A stretch of DNA of 64,000 nt from Flammeovirga agarivorans (GCF_012641475.1 NZ_JABAIL010000007.1:1-64000); one strand, 5' to 3'; shown: positions 8,024-17,171, numbered from the stretch's first letter. Notes: generated from the sequence alone by a model not told the origin. Program-made: numbers and translations.

Positions 8024-8890
8024 ATGAACATCTCAAAGTTACACCATTTTGTGTTAATTACACTATCGGTGTCTTACAGTGCTTATGTGAGTGGCGCTTT
8101 TTTAGCTCAACATGTAAACTTATGGATCGCTTATTTAGGCTCCTCTACTCTCTCTTTGTTAGCACATGCCTACCTTGTAGAAGGTATGACTGCTCTAAAA
8201 CGAAAGAGATTATCTCCCTCTCTTTTTGTAGCGATTGTTCTTGGTGGTGTGATTGTATCATCTGATTTTTTAGGAATCCATGTTCAAGCCAATGAAAAAA
8301 TCAATTCAAAGTTCGACCAGGAAATTTCAGTTCTTGAGAAATCATTATTAGATGCTCAAAATATGTTGTTAGAGAATTCATCAAAGAAGAACTCTTGGAA
8401 GTCTCACAGTAATGCATCAAGAATAGAAAAACAGATTGTAAAGTTAGAGGAACAATTGTCTACGAAAGTCAATGAGAAGGCTGCAGAAATGAAGGCAATA
8501 TCAGGCCAAACAAATCACCTACAAGGTTTAACTATTGCATTGTTTTTATTGTCAGCTTTGGCTAGTTGGTCTACATTAGAAGGATCCACTATGAAAACAT
8601 ATCCACAAACATCTAATGTTTCACAGAGCAATTATTTTCAACCGGAGTTTAAAGAGAGGGTTCCATTGAACGAAATCAATTTGAATACACCTACTCAAGA
8701 AAGTAATATTGGTTTTAGTTTTTCAAAACCTCAAGCGACTCAAAATGGGAACTACCTCGAAAGGTACCCGTTGTTGGTTAGAGATATTGAATTAGATCAC
8801 TTGTCTATCTCTAAACTTTCTGAGAAACACAATGTCAGTACTACAACGGTGAAAAGAGTTAAAGCTATGGTTAAGATTATAGCAGCTTAA
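8024..8890 (+). CDS. Membrane protein with coiled coil and C-terminal helix-turn-helix
   Basis: This 288-residue protein is not from a family I can name. The parts are clear: three hydrophobic helices at about 7-27, 32-55 and 64-85; a charged heptad-like coiled coil at about 90-158; a fourth helix at about 167-187; a Q/N/S-rich linker at about 190-245; and a C-terminal helix-turn-helix of about 250-286 (HLSISKLSEKHNVSTTTVKRVKAM). It would tether a DNA-binding domain to the inner membrane. It lies between parAB and the palindrome-rich region and has its own terminator. A role as a membrane anchor for the partition complex or as a membrane-bound regulator is a guess from layout. Confidence 0.8.
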   Translation: MNISKLHHFVLITLSVSYSAYVSGAFLAQHVNLWIAYLGSSTLSLLAHAYLVEGMTALKRKRLSPSLFVAIVLGGVIVSSDFLGIHVQANEKINSKFDQEISVLEKSLLDAQNMLLENSSKKNSWKSHSNASRIEKQIVKLEEQLSTKVNEKAAEMKAISGQTNHLQGLTIALFLLSALASWSTLEGSTMKTYPQTSNVSQSNYFQPEFKERVPLNEINLNTPTQESNIGFSFSKPQATQNGNYLERYPLLVRDIELDHLSISKLSEKHNVSTTTVKRVKAMVKIIAA

Positions 8891-8913
8891 TTTAGTTCAT
8901 TAAAGTTTTTCAA

Positions 8914-8960
8914 TAAAAAAAGTAAGCCTCAATAGTTAGTTATTGGGGCTTACTTTTTTT
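8914..8960 (+). terminator. Strong terminator
   Basis: AGTAAGCCTCAATA pairs with TATTGGGGCTTACT around a 6-base loop (one G-T pair), with runs of A before it and seven T after it. Confidence 0.9.
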
Positions 8961-9445
8961 ATACTCTACTATTATATCCTACTCGATCAATCAAGCGTTA
9001 TTTTTCCTTCATCAAATCAATTTATCATTTACAGTTTTATTTAAAGTATTTGTATATGGGTAATGGCGACTTTATAATATCATAAGAAATTAGCCTCTAC
9101 TAATAGAATCATCAATTGAAACTAGTATCTTTTGATTTAGGTAATTTTCTATAAAATGAACAATCAATAGGGACTTAACATTGAAAGATGTTCGGGTGAA
9201 ATATTTATTTTACCTAAAAATGATTATTAGAGTCATTGCAATGAACATCTTCAAACAATTATACTACTACTAAGGTTTTATTCATTATCGTAAAGAACTA
9301 GACTATTAAAAAATTTTCAATCCAAAGCTATATTTCTTTTTGATCACATTTGTACTTCGGGAAATATTAGTTCTAATAAGTCGTAACTAGACTATTCTAA
9401 AGTGAATTGATTTGTAGCATATAAGATATATGTCCCAGAACATGG

Positions 9446-9463
9446 TTTGGCAAATTTGCCAAA
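9446..9463. repeat. Perfect 18-bp palindrome, parS-like
   Basis: TTTGGCAAATTTGCCAAA is flanked by iterons at 9414-9430 and 9465-9482, so three sites fall within 70 bases. Confidence 0.85.
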
Positions 9464-9650
9464 GGTAGCTTTTAAGATACTTTATTTATATTATTCAAAT
9501 ACCTTCATTAAGCTTCTAGTTCATTATTTTCAAGTTGGTTATATAATTAAGGTTGGTATATTAATGATTTCAGAATTTATTCATATGTATAGTATCTTAA
9601 ATGCTACAAAGTACTGTATTTAGTTATTAGATATTTTATTTCTCAACAGG

Positions 9651-9668
9651 TTTGGCAAATTTACCAAA
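9651..9668. repeat. Variant 18-bp palindrome, parS-like
   Basis: TTTGGCAAATTTACCAAA has one mismatch to the perfect palindrome. Two overlapping iterons follow at 9693-9719. Confidence 0.8.
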
Positions 9669-9933
9669 GGTTAAATTCCTAATTTATTTATGGTAGCATA
9701 AAAGTATCTTATATGCTACATCTGATATAAATTGCTATTTTAATTAGATATGTAGCTATTCAAAATTTGAATCAAATTAGTGATGATATAGTTAAAGTGA
9801 TTACTTATTATGATTCTTCCTTTTAAGGCTTTACCAAAGGTTGATTTATAAGAAGTTTATTATCGAATCTTGGTATCTTAAAAGCTACATTTATTATAAG
9901 TACTGTGATTGATATTATTACTTTGTGAATGGG

Positions 9934-9951
9934 TTTGGCAAATTTACCAAA
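9934..9951. repeat. Variant 18-bp palindrome, parS-like
   Basis: TTTGGCAAATTTACCAAA is the same variant as at 9651. An iteron lies 45 bases before it (9873-9888). Confidence 0.8.
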
Positions 9952-10419
9952 GGCTTTATGTTGTCTTTTTAAATTGTTCTTGGTGTAAGTTATACTAGAG
10001 ATTATAAAGTTAACCTAGCTTTGATTATTTGAATTCTTATTTGATCGATATATAGATACACATTATTTATCATAGTTGAATCTTCTACAGAAAATTAATT
10101 GAAGATCTATTTTTCATTTGTGAAACTTAGACTACCTGGAAAAACTGTTTTGTGATAATTCACATAAATTCTGAATAAGATGAATTATTAATAATCGACC
10201 AGCCATAATATCTATTGGTATCATTGGAGTAGTTCACCAAGTAAAATTACTATTAGTCCGTGTTAATTATGTTAGTATATAAGTTCCTAAATTTCTTTTG
10301 ATCACCATTATTTTAATGTATCAAAAACTTTAAAATCTATTTTTTGTTTCATGAATTCTTAATACTTCAAATCAATCTCTTGGTATAGAAGTAGCATTTA
10401 AGATACTTTCCCTTTATGG

Positions 10420-10437
10420 TTTGGCAAATTTGCCAAA
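10420..10437. repeat. Perfect 18-bp palindrome, parS-like
   Basis: TTTGGCAAATTTGCCAAA, 11 bases after the iteron GTAGCATTTAAGATACTT at 10391-10408. Confidence 0.85.
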
Positions 10438-10669
10438 GGTTATGGGGATATATTAATTTCAACTTGTCTGAATTATTTAAAATAATGAATAGAAACATTG
10501 TAGAGTTTGAATTGTATATCTAAATTCTGTTGTAATTACTCCTTCAAATTTCACAAGTATATTTTTTTGCTTACAGTAAATTAATAGGATTCCATTAGTA
10601 TTATAAAGCAACTTTGAGAAAGTTTTTTATTAGTGTAAGTCGAAACTAATTATTATAAAAGTAACATCT

Positions 10670-11221
10670 ATGAATACATACCTAGAGAGTATAAAAAAAC
10701 AGTTTGATTATTATAAACTCCTTGGAGAAAAAACATTTGAGCAAGTACCTGAGGAGAAATTATTTTGGCAACTGAATAAAGAAAGTAACAGTATATCTAT
10801 AATCGTTAAACATCTTCATGGAAATATGATTTCTCGTTGGACTAACTTTCTAACATCTGATGGAGAAAAAGAATGGAGAAATCGAGATGAAGAATTTGAT
10901 AATGATATAAAATCTAAAGAAGAATTATTATTGAAATGGAACGAGGGATGGGAATGTTTATTTAATGCTATAAATTCTTTGACTGAAAAAGACCTTGATA
11001 AAATAGTATACATTCGTAATATGGGACATTCAGTATCAGAAGCAATAAATAGACAATTAGCACACTATCCATATCATATAGGACAAATTGTTTTTATTGG
11101 GAAAGTTATACAGAATGACAGTTGGAAATCTCTTTCAATACCAAAAGGAAAATCAAAAGAGTATAATCAGAATAAGTTTTCTAAACAAAAAAGAAATAAA
11201 CATTACACTGACGATCTATAA
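10670..11221 (+). CDS. DinB-like / DUF1572 family protein
   Basis: This 183-residue protein resembles the DUF1572 branch of the DinB/YfiT four-helix-bundle superfamily. Supporting signs are the opening YLESIKKQFDYYKLLGEKTFEQ, a histidine in KHLHGNM (near 46-48), and HYPYHIGQIVFIGK near 131-144, which supply typical metal-binding histidines. Members of the superfamily include thiol transferases and enzymes of uncertain role. The C-terminus is basic and likely disordered. It is the only gene inside about 3.7 kb of palindrome and iteron DNA, so it looks like cargo inserted into that region. No terminator is obvious after it. Confidence 0.8.
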   Translation: MNTYLESIKKQFDYYKLLGEKTFEQVPEEKLFWQLNKESNSISIIVKHLHGNMISRWTNFLTSDGEKEWRNRDEEFDNDIKSKEELLLKWNEGWECLFNAINSLTEKDLDKIVYIRNMGHSVSEAINRQLAHYPYHIGQIVFIGKVIQNDSWKSLSIPKGKSKEYNQNKFSKQKRNKHYTDDL

Positions 11222-11378
11222 AGAAGATTGCTTTAATTAATAACTAAACTCTATCAATTGTGAGGAAAGTCATAACATATCATCTATCCTATTTATGAGG
11301 TTGAAAAACTATTATTATGAGTTTATCTTTATATCAGTTTTGATTTATTACATCTTATATTTTCCATTTGATGTTAGG

Positions 11379-11396
11379 TTTGGCAAATTTGCCAAT
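11379..11396. repeat. Near-perfect 18-bp palindrome, parS-like
   Basis: TTTGGCAAATTTGCCAAT has one mismatch at the last base. An iteron follows at 11437-11454. Confidence 0.8.
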
Positions 11397-12003
11397 GGTT
11401 AAATATTAAGGCTCATGAATTCTGACACACTTAGAAAAGTATCTTAAAAGCTACAAAGGTATTATTACTCACTTTCTGATATTTATCATAAATAGATTAT
11501 ATAAATGTTCTCTTCAATAGAACTCTATTTGAAAATGATATTTTTATTACTCTACCGATGTTTCTCAGTGTTAGCGTTAATTCAATATTATATCTACTTC
11601 TATTATTTGAATTAGGAAAATCAAATTAGGTACTACAAGTTTAGATATTGATAAACTGTAATTTTACTTTTGAAGATTTTAGTTCATTTAGATAGTTTAT
11701 CCAGATAATAACTCTATGCAAAATGATAAATGAAATTACCTGACAACTTTTGAATATCCTAGAAATATGAATTATTGAACTTTGAAAAAAACTATACCTA
11801 CTTAGTATATTAAGCTTACTAAATCAAGAACGATTTATATCATCTATTGTATAAGAAAAACGATCTCATAATATTACTCCAACACAAAATAATACTTAGC
11901 ACTAAAGATATATAAGTATTACTTGCTTGAAAAGGACACTACAATCAGATTTTATTTAAACATTATTATTCGATTAGATAAATAGTCTCAGTTCTATATT
12001 AGG

Positions 12004-12021
12004 GTTGGCAAATTTACCAAA
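12004..12021. repeat. Variant 18-bp palindrome, parS-like
   Basis: GTTGGCAAATTTACCAAA has two differences from the perfect form. An iteron follows at 12097-12114. Confidence 0.7.
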
Positions 12022-12267
12022 GGCTATTTCCAATATATTCAGAAATGAAAATACAGTTGATTAATAAAAGACTATAGAAATGATGAGTATTTGAAAGTAT
12101 CAAATAAGATACTTTTCTAAGTAAGTGTTCAATAATAAATTGTTACAGATAAGTATTAATAATAAAAAGTATCTTAAATGCTACTTATAAATTTAGTAAG
12201 CAAAAAGTGACTTATATGCTACATATGAGCTTTACGTTATTTATGAATACGATATTAGAATGATACG

Positions 12268-12285
12268 TTTGGCAAATTTGCCAAA
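12268..12285. repeat. Perfect 18-bp palindrome, parS-like
   Basis: TTTGGCAAATTTGCCAAA, followed 16 bases later by the iteron GTAGCATTTGAGATATA at 12302-12318. Iterons at 12167 and 12205 lie just before it. Confidence 0.85.
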
Positions 12286-12651
12286 GCCTAAAAATTATCA
12301 TGTAGCATTTGAGATATATTTTAAAGTTAGTTCAGAAGATGAAAACTTTTTGATAATAAGTTTATCTAATAGGAATATGGTTCACCAAGTATTAAATCTA
12401 TTTAGTGAAATAATTTCAGTTGTAATTTTTTTAGGAAAATGTGTAGCATGATTTTCAAGCAATCCTACCTTGAGCACTTTAGGACTATTTTTCTTTTTTA
12501 CCTTCATAAAATCGAGATTTTTAATCACTTTATACCCAAATTATGATGTATTAGAGGACAGTTGCTGTAGAATAATGAAGTATATGTCTTTATACAGAAT
12601 GTTATTTTTTGTACTATATTTAGCTTTTTATTCAAAAATAAAGTGAGGATA

Positions 12652-13422
12652 ATGAATTTATCAAATAGAAATTTTAAAAATCATGCAAATTACTTTCCCT
12701 CAAATAATGCTTTAATGAGGGTTCTAAATACATATTCATTAACCTATATAGATAGTGGTTTTAAGTCTGATACATATAATATCATTCATATTCATGATAC
12801 AGACAAAATTGTAATAAATGAAGTTTCTGAGGCAATTGACTTTTGTGAGAATAGATTGAGAAAACCATGTGTTTGGCTTGATAAGAGTGACTTAAATGAT
12901 ACATTAAGTGATATTTTCCAAAATTTGGACTTAGAAGAAACGGGATCAAGTGTCATGTTAGAATTACCAACATTATCACTTGTAGAACCATATGAAGTCG
13001 ATAAAAATATTTTTCAGGCAAAAGAAAAACAAGATATCATTGATCATGCCTTTGTTATAGCAAACAATTGGGATCCATTTGATACCGAGGTTTTACATCA
13101 TTATAATAGGAATGTTGAATTCATCTTAAAGCAGGATAAATCGATTCTTTTAAATTACTCTGATGGAACAAGTACAGTTGGAGTGATAGAATTATTTCTT
13201 GATCCAGAAAATCCTAAGGTTGCAGGTATTTATAATCTATCTGTATTTAGTGATCAAAGAAAAAATGGAATAGGAACAAAGCTAGTAGAAGCGGCATTGT
13301 ATTTTGCTAAAAATATGAATGTGGAGCAAGTAGTAACTCAGGCATCTGAAGATTCATTGGGCATATTCAAGAAATTCAAATTTAATGAAACGGGTATAAT
13401 TCTTGAGTTTGGGAAAAAATAA
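12652..13422 (+). CDS. GNAT-family N-acetyltransferase
   Basis: The C-terminal half (about residues 105-256) is a GNAT acetyltransferase domain. The acetyl-CoA binding loop reads QRKNGIGTKLVEAAL, and a late strand-helix reads VVTQASEDSLGIFKKFKF. The substrate is unknown. The N-terminal 100 residues match no family I know. I chose the ATG at 12652, preceded by a purine-rich GTGAGG, over the in-frame GTG at 12643. An iteron at 12884-12901 encodes SDLNDT. The gene ends at a clear hairpin terminator and lies just right of the centromere-like region. Confidence 0.8.
   Translation: MNLSNRNFKNHANYFPSNNALMRVLNTYSLTYIDSGFKSDTYNIIHIHDTDKIVINEVSEAIDFCENRLRKPCVWLDKSDLNDTLSDIFQNLDLEETGSSVMLELPTLSLVEPYEVDKNIFQAKEKQDIIDHAFVIANNWDPFDTEVLHHYNRNVEFILKQDKSILLNYSDGTSTVGVIELFLDPENPKVAGIYNLSVFSDQRKNGIGTKLVEAALYFAKNMNVEQVVTQASEDSLGIFKKFKFNETGIILEFGKK
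12884..12901. repeat. Intragenic iteron
   Basis: GAGTGACTTAAATGATAC within the acetyltransferase gene encodes SDLNDT. Confidence 0.75.
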
Positions 13423-13450
13423 AAGCATCCTGCAATGCAAGATGCTTTTA
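13421..13450 (+). terminator. Terminator of the acetyltransferase gene
   Basis: AAAAGCATC pairs with GATGCTTTT around a loop of about 11 bases. It begins at the stop codon. Confidence 0.75.
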
Positions 13451-13567
13451 GCTAAGCACGAATGCTTAACTAGTTGATTTTTTTATATAGGTGACTAACC
13501 TATGATTCTTTACCCAAACGCAATATAAAACCAAAAAAATTAAAATCACAAAAAAATGTAAGTATTT

Positions 13568-14551
13568 GTGAAAAATGTTACATTGCACCAATGTTTTAAC
13601 TTTAATGAAATGCTAGATAGACTCTTACTTTCCATATTGAATATCAAGGGTTTTGGTCCAAAATTCTTATTCAGATATAAAGATTACTTAATTGAGGCAG
13701 AGAATTCATGTGAAACTGTTTTAGAGGCAATTTCTTTTGTTTTTGAGAAAACCAATAGAATTCAAAAGGTGGCTTTAGAAGAAATCAATGAAGGTATTAA
13801 TGTAGCAAATAAGATACTTGAAGATTGTTCATCATATAATATTGAAGTATTGAATTTTTTATCTCAGGATTACCCTCAACAAGTTGCTGAAGTAACCGAG
13901 TTATGGCCTTTACTTTACGCAGTAGGTAATCATAAGTTATTAAATAGATACTCTGTTGGAATTATTGGTACAAGAACTCCAGATCAGGTAGGTATGAAAA
14001 TTTCAAATAGAATTGGAGAGTATTGTACAGAAGAAGAAGTGAATCTCATTTTAAATCAACAGAAAGGTGTTACCATAGAAGTACTAAAAGAGTTTGATGG
14101 AACGTTTGTTGGTGTTGCAGCTTCAAGTCTCGACCAACTTTATACACCAGACCATGATATACATAGTGCTACAATGAAATGTGTAGTATCTCCTTTTCCC
14201 CCTACTGTTACTTATGATGAATACAGATATATTGAAGCTTGTAAAGTGGTTGCTTCATTGTCAAATAGGTTAGTACTAGTACAGGATGCACCTACTGATG
14301 ACACAAGATTTGTATTGAGTTACTTCTCTAGAATGGAAAGAATACTGGGGGTTATCTTACCAGTGAATAATACTTTAAACCACCCTAAAAACGCCGGTAA
14401 TCGACTTTTAATAGAAAAAGGTAAAGATGGTATGATAAGTTATTGTAAGGCTAAGGACGTAAATAATAAGACGTTTAAATGTACCATTAAGGTTTTGGAG
14501 AATAAAAACGATTTTCCTCAGTTCTTTTTGGAGGAAGAATTACCTTTTTAA
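13568..14551 (+). CDS. Divergent DprA/Smf-like DNA-processing protein
   Basis: This 327-residue protein has the outline of DprA. A helical N-terminal part with IKGFGPKFLFRY resembles the family's HhH/SAM-like region. Then come a DYPQQ...LWPLLYAVG stretch and the Rossmann start SVGIIGTRTPDQVG (129-142), which matches DprA IVGTRxPT-G. Near the end NHPKNAGNRLLIEKG (271-285) matches the DprA LI-G region. The central SGxAxGID motif is absent, replaced by FVGVAASSLDQLY, so ssDNA and RecA-loading functions may be changed. The start is a GTG; an internal ATG at 13610 is possible. An iteron at 13802 encodes NVANKIL. It may serve replicon maintenance or defence rather than natural transformation. Confidence 0.72.
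   Translation: MKNVTLHQCFNFNEMLDRLLLSILNIKGFGPKFLFRYKDYLIEAENSCETVLEAISFVFEKTNRIQKVALEEINEGINVANKILEDCSSYNIEVLNFLSQDYPQQVAEVTELWPLLYAVGNHKLLNRYSVGIIGTRTPDQVGMKISNRIGEYCTEEEVNLILNQQKGVTIEVLKEFDGTFVGVAASSLDQLYTPDHDIHSATMKCVVSPFPPTVTYDEYRYIEACKVVASLSNRLVLVQDAPTDDTRFVLSYFSRMERILGVILPVNNTLNHPKNAGNRLLIEKGKDGMISYCKAKDVNNKTFKCTIKVLENKNDFPQFFLEEELPF
13802..13819. repeat. Intragenic iteron
   Basis: GTAGCAAATAAGATACTT lies in the DprA-like gene and resembles the origin copies at 5857 and 12097. Confidence 0.7.
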
Positions 14552-14568
14552 AAAGACTTATAAAGAAT

Positions 14569-14605
14569 AAAAGCACCATAAGATAATCTCTTATGGTGCT
14601 TTTTG
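14569..14605. terminator. Bidirectional terminator
   Basis: AAGCACCATAAGA pairs with TCTTATGGTGCTT and is flanked by A- and T-runs. It lies between the rightward DprA-like gene and the leftward lipoprotein gene. Confidence 0.85.
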
Positions 14606-14641
14606 TTTTCATTAAGTTTTGAGGCTTAATGTTAGTGGATG

Positions 14642-16354
14642 TTACAGTAAATCACAAAGTCTTTGTGGAATTTCGTAATCATCATCTTTCATTAATTCGC
14701 TAGTAATCGTAACATCTTCAGTATACCACTTACCATTGTAAACAGTGTGGAATTTATATGTTTTACCGATTTCCATATAGTATAATGTTACTTTACCATT
14801 ACGAACATAGTAATATTGGTATCTAGACCACCAATAGAAGCTGTTTGAAACATCGTATTCAACGTAAAGAGGTACAGTTGGACGGATTACAGTATCGCCA
14901 CAACGGCCTGTGTAATCAATCGTCACCGTTTTATAATCTGGTAATTTACTTAAGATTTCATCGACATTTAATGTAACGTCACCATTACATAAGTCGAAAG
15001 CATTTGAAGTATAATAAACTTTAGATGCATCAAATCTGTCATAGATTTCAACTGTCATACTACTATTTCCTAAACTATACCATGGTCGAATATTTAAACC
15101 ATCGTACAATCGCATACCATAGTAATCATATACTCTTTGCTTAGTACCATCAGGGAAAGTAATTAAAACTCTAACACCAGCAAGAACAGCATCATTATAT
15201 GTTTTATCGATTGAGAATTTGATTGAACCAAAGTCCTCATTTCTTACCCATGGATAGTAAACATAAGTGTAGTTCGAATAGCTACTAGTGTATGTTTTAG
15301 GTGTAGTTTGTGCTTGGTATGATCTACAAACTTGCATATCATAACCAATCCAGAAGTATGAAGCATTTTTAGTTTCAAAAGAGATATAAAGGCTTCCATC
15401 TCCATCTTCTTGTACAGTAGCAGCTTCTTCAGTTTCACGAACGTACCAATCATAATAGTTATTATTATTTGACATTCTGTAAACAAAGATTTGATCTCCT
15501 GCTTGAATTCTGTTACCAGTTAATTGATTGACAGTATTAGGGTTAATATCAGTTCTAACAGTAAAAGAACTTGAAGTTTGATATACTCTTTGGTATGAAG
15601 AAGTATAAGCATACATGTAGAAATATAAGAATTGGCACATGTAAATACCTCTATCATTTTGTAAGTTTCCTTGTGTATTTCTGATTAACGCAGGAATATA
15701 CATTCTATATGAATAACCATTCCATGAATACGATTCATAATCGAATGCACCAAGACCCATTCTTAGTCCACTTGCATCGATGTTGTTTCCATAGAAATCA
15801 GTGAAACCTGAACTTGCAGGAATTGACACTTCAGCACTTAAGCTACTGTTATTCCAGTAAGTTCTTTGTGTACTAAATGTCGCTGTAGATGAAAATCTTC
15901 CTGAGCTTAAATCAAAATTATCTTCGTCAACCTCTTCTCCTTGAGTTACGTTATCTAAACGATCTAACTCAATACGAGTATAGCTTAGTGTATCGCTTTC
16001 AGTTAAAGTAACAGGGATTTGTTGTTCGATATAGTTATCACCACGTACCATTACAGTAAATTCTAAAGGTGCGGCAAAAGTGTAGTCTGGATCTACTACA
16101 AATGATAACATACCGTTCGAAGGAGTAAAGTTCTTATCGCCTGCTTCGTTATATAAGTATTCAGCACCTTCTCCAATGATTTCTACAGAAATTTGTTCCT
16201 GAGAAAGATCTTGCTGAGTAGTATCAGAAATCTCAATCATACCAAAATGGGTAGATGTAGATGAATTTACAGTAATATCAACACCTTCCAATGGGTTTGT
16301 ACACTGATAGAATGTTGCTGCAATACAGAATAAGAGAATATATAATTTTTTCAT
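14642..16354 (-). CDS. Large surface or periplasmic lipoprotein of unknown function
   Basis: This 570-residue protein has a lipoprotein signal peptide ending at YQC (Cys18). The rest is unusually rich in Tyr, Ser, Asn and Asp, with many beta-strand-like stretches (SYSNYTYVYYPW, YWWSRYQYYYVRNG) and no known domain I can name. The N-terminal 150 residues resemble an Ig-like beta-sandwich. It begins 2 bases after the upstream outer-membrane protein gene ends, so the two are co-expressed and may work together at the cell surface. The aromatic-rich composition could fit glycan or surface binding, but this is only a suggestion. Confidence 0.75.
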   Translation of the reverse strand: MKKLYILLFCIAATFYQCTNPLEGVDITVNSSTSTHFGMIEISDTTQQDLSQEQISVEIIGEGAEYLYNEAGDKNFTPSNGMLSFVVDPDYTFAAPLEFTVMVRGDNYIEQQIPVTLTESDTLSYTRIELDRLDNVTQGEEVDEDNFDLSSGRFSSTATFSTQRTYWNNSSLSAEVSIPASSGFTDFYGNNIDASGLRMGLGAFDYESYSWNGYSYRMYIPALIRNTQGNLQNDRGIYMCQFLYFYMYAYTSSYQRVYQTSSSFTVRTDINPNTVNQLTGNRIQAGDQIFVYRMSNNNNYYDWYVRETEEAATVQEDGDGSLYISFETKNASYFWIGYDMQVCRSYQAQTTPKTYTSSYSNYTYVYYPWVRNEDFGSIKFSIDKTYNDAVLAGVRVLITFPDGTKQRVYDYYGMRLYDGLNIRPWYSLGNSSMTVEIYDRFDASKVYYTSNAFDLCNGDVTLNVDEILSKLPDYKTVTIDYTGRCGDTVIRPTVPLYVEYDVSNSFYWWSRYQYYYVRNGKVTLYYMEIGKTYKFHTVYNGKWYTEDVTITSELMKDDDYEIPQRLCDLL

Positions 16355-16356
16355 GT

Positions 16357-17037
16357 TTAGTTTAATCTAACTGCTAATCTTAATTTTAATTGTGGGAACC
16401 AAGTGTATTCTTCCATGTTCGACTGAAGTTGAGCTTCTTGAGTACCCATTGCACTCAACAATTCAGTTCCTGTTAATTGAACATTTGGTTTTCCTAAGTA
16501 GTAAGTCCCGATATCTAAACCAAAACCAACTCTTTTCTTAGGTACTGCTCTACCAATACCAATTCCGAAGTAAGGTGAAACTTGTTTCCATTCAGCGTCA
16601 AACTTTAACTCACCAATGTCTTCTGGATCGATCGTTAACTCACCAAACGTTACAGAATTTTCATAAACACCAAGTAATTTGACGCCACTGCTCATCATGT
16701 AAGCAAGACCTGCAACTACTTTAAAGCTACTACCTTTGAAAGGTAGATACTCGATTCTTAGATCAACGTTTACCATTTCTACATCAACAGTTGATTTCAA
16801 TTGTTTACCATCAACTGTAATTGATCTAGAAAAGTCGTTGATTTTGAAGTAATTGAATCCTAAAGATCCATTAAAATGTTTGTGTAGATTTTTGGACACA
16901 TCAATACCAATACCGTGGGAGCCACCGCTAACTCCAATCGCAAACTTTTCTCCATAGTGATCGTAAGGCATGTCTTGGGCAAAGCTAACCATGCTAGAAA
17001 ATAGCAAGGCAGATAGCAAGAGTAATTTCGTCTTCAT
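16357..17037 (-). CDS. Outer-membrane beta-barrel protein
   Basis: This 226-residue protein has a signal peptide cut after SFAQ (about residue 21). Alternating hydrophobic beta-strands follow with glycine-rich turns (FAIGVSGGSHGIGIDVSKNL, YFGIGIGRAVPKKRVGFGLDIG). It ends in LKLRLAVRLN, which is typical of small OmpW/OmpA-like eight-stranded barrels in Bacteroidota. It is the first gene of a leftward pair with the Tyr-rich lipoprotein. No substrate can be inferred. Confidence 0.8.
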   Translation of the reverse strand: MKTKLLLLSALLFSSMVSFAQDMPYDHYGEKFAIGVSGGSHGIGIDVSKNLHKHFNGSLGFNYFKINDFSRSITVDGKQLKSTVDVEMVNVDLRIEYLPFKGSSFKVVAGLAYMMSSGVKLLGVYENSVTFGELTIDPEDIGELKFDAEWKQVSPYFGIGIGRAVPKKRVGFGLDIGTYYLGKPNVQLTGTELLSAMGTQEAQLQSNMEEYTWFPQLKLRLAVRLN

Positions 17038-17171
17038 TAAAAATTAGTTATTGTTATATGTTAATTTATATTAACAAGGGTAAAATTAAATTTCATATCG
17101 GTTCTTGGGTATCCCCCTTTTTAGGTATTTTTAGGTCAAATCATAAAAAAGATTGATTATAAAACCATTAT

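Larger units (their letters stand above)
8961..10669. other. Non-coding, AT-rich region with paired palindromes and iterons (centromere-like, block 1)
   Basis: About 1.7 kb with no plausible gene. It holds four 18-bp palindromes (9446, 9651, 9934, 10420) and iterons at 9414, 9465, 9590, 9693, 9702, 9873 and 10391. Each palindrome has an iteron within about 45 bases; at 9446-9482 they are only 1 base apart. A degenerate half-site (CTTTACCAAAGG) lies at 9829-9840. The layout fits a partition centromere or a binding region for both Rep and ParB. The AT-rich sequence between the sites shows no other structure I can name. Confidence 0.75.
11222..12642. other. Non-coding, AT-rich region with paired palindromes and iterons (centromere-like, block 2)
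   Basis: About 1.4 kb without a convincing gene. It continues the pattern of the first block: palindromes at 11379, 12003 and 12268; iterons at 11437, 12097, 12167, 12205 and 12302. The stretch 11460-11995 is AT-rich and shows nothing I recognise. A 63-codon open frame at 12260-12451 runs through a palindrome and an iteron and is not credible as a gene. Confidence 0.7.

Noticed and set aside
12260-12451. A 63-codon rightward frame beginning near a palindrome
   Set aside because: Its first codons are the palindrome and an iteron; composition and context fit non-coding DNA.
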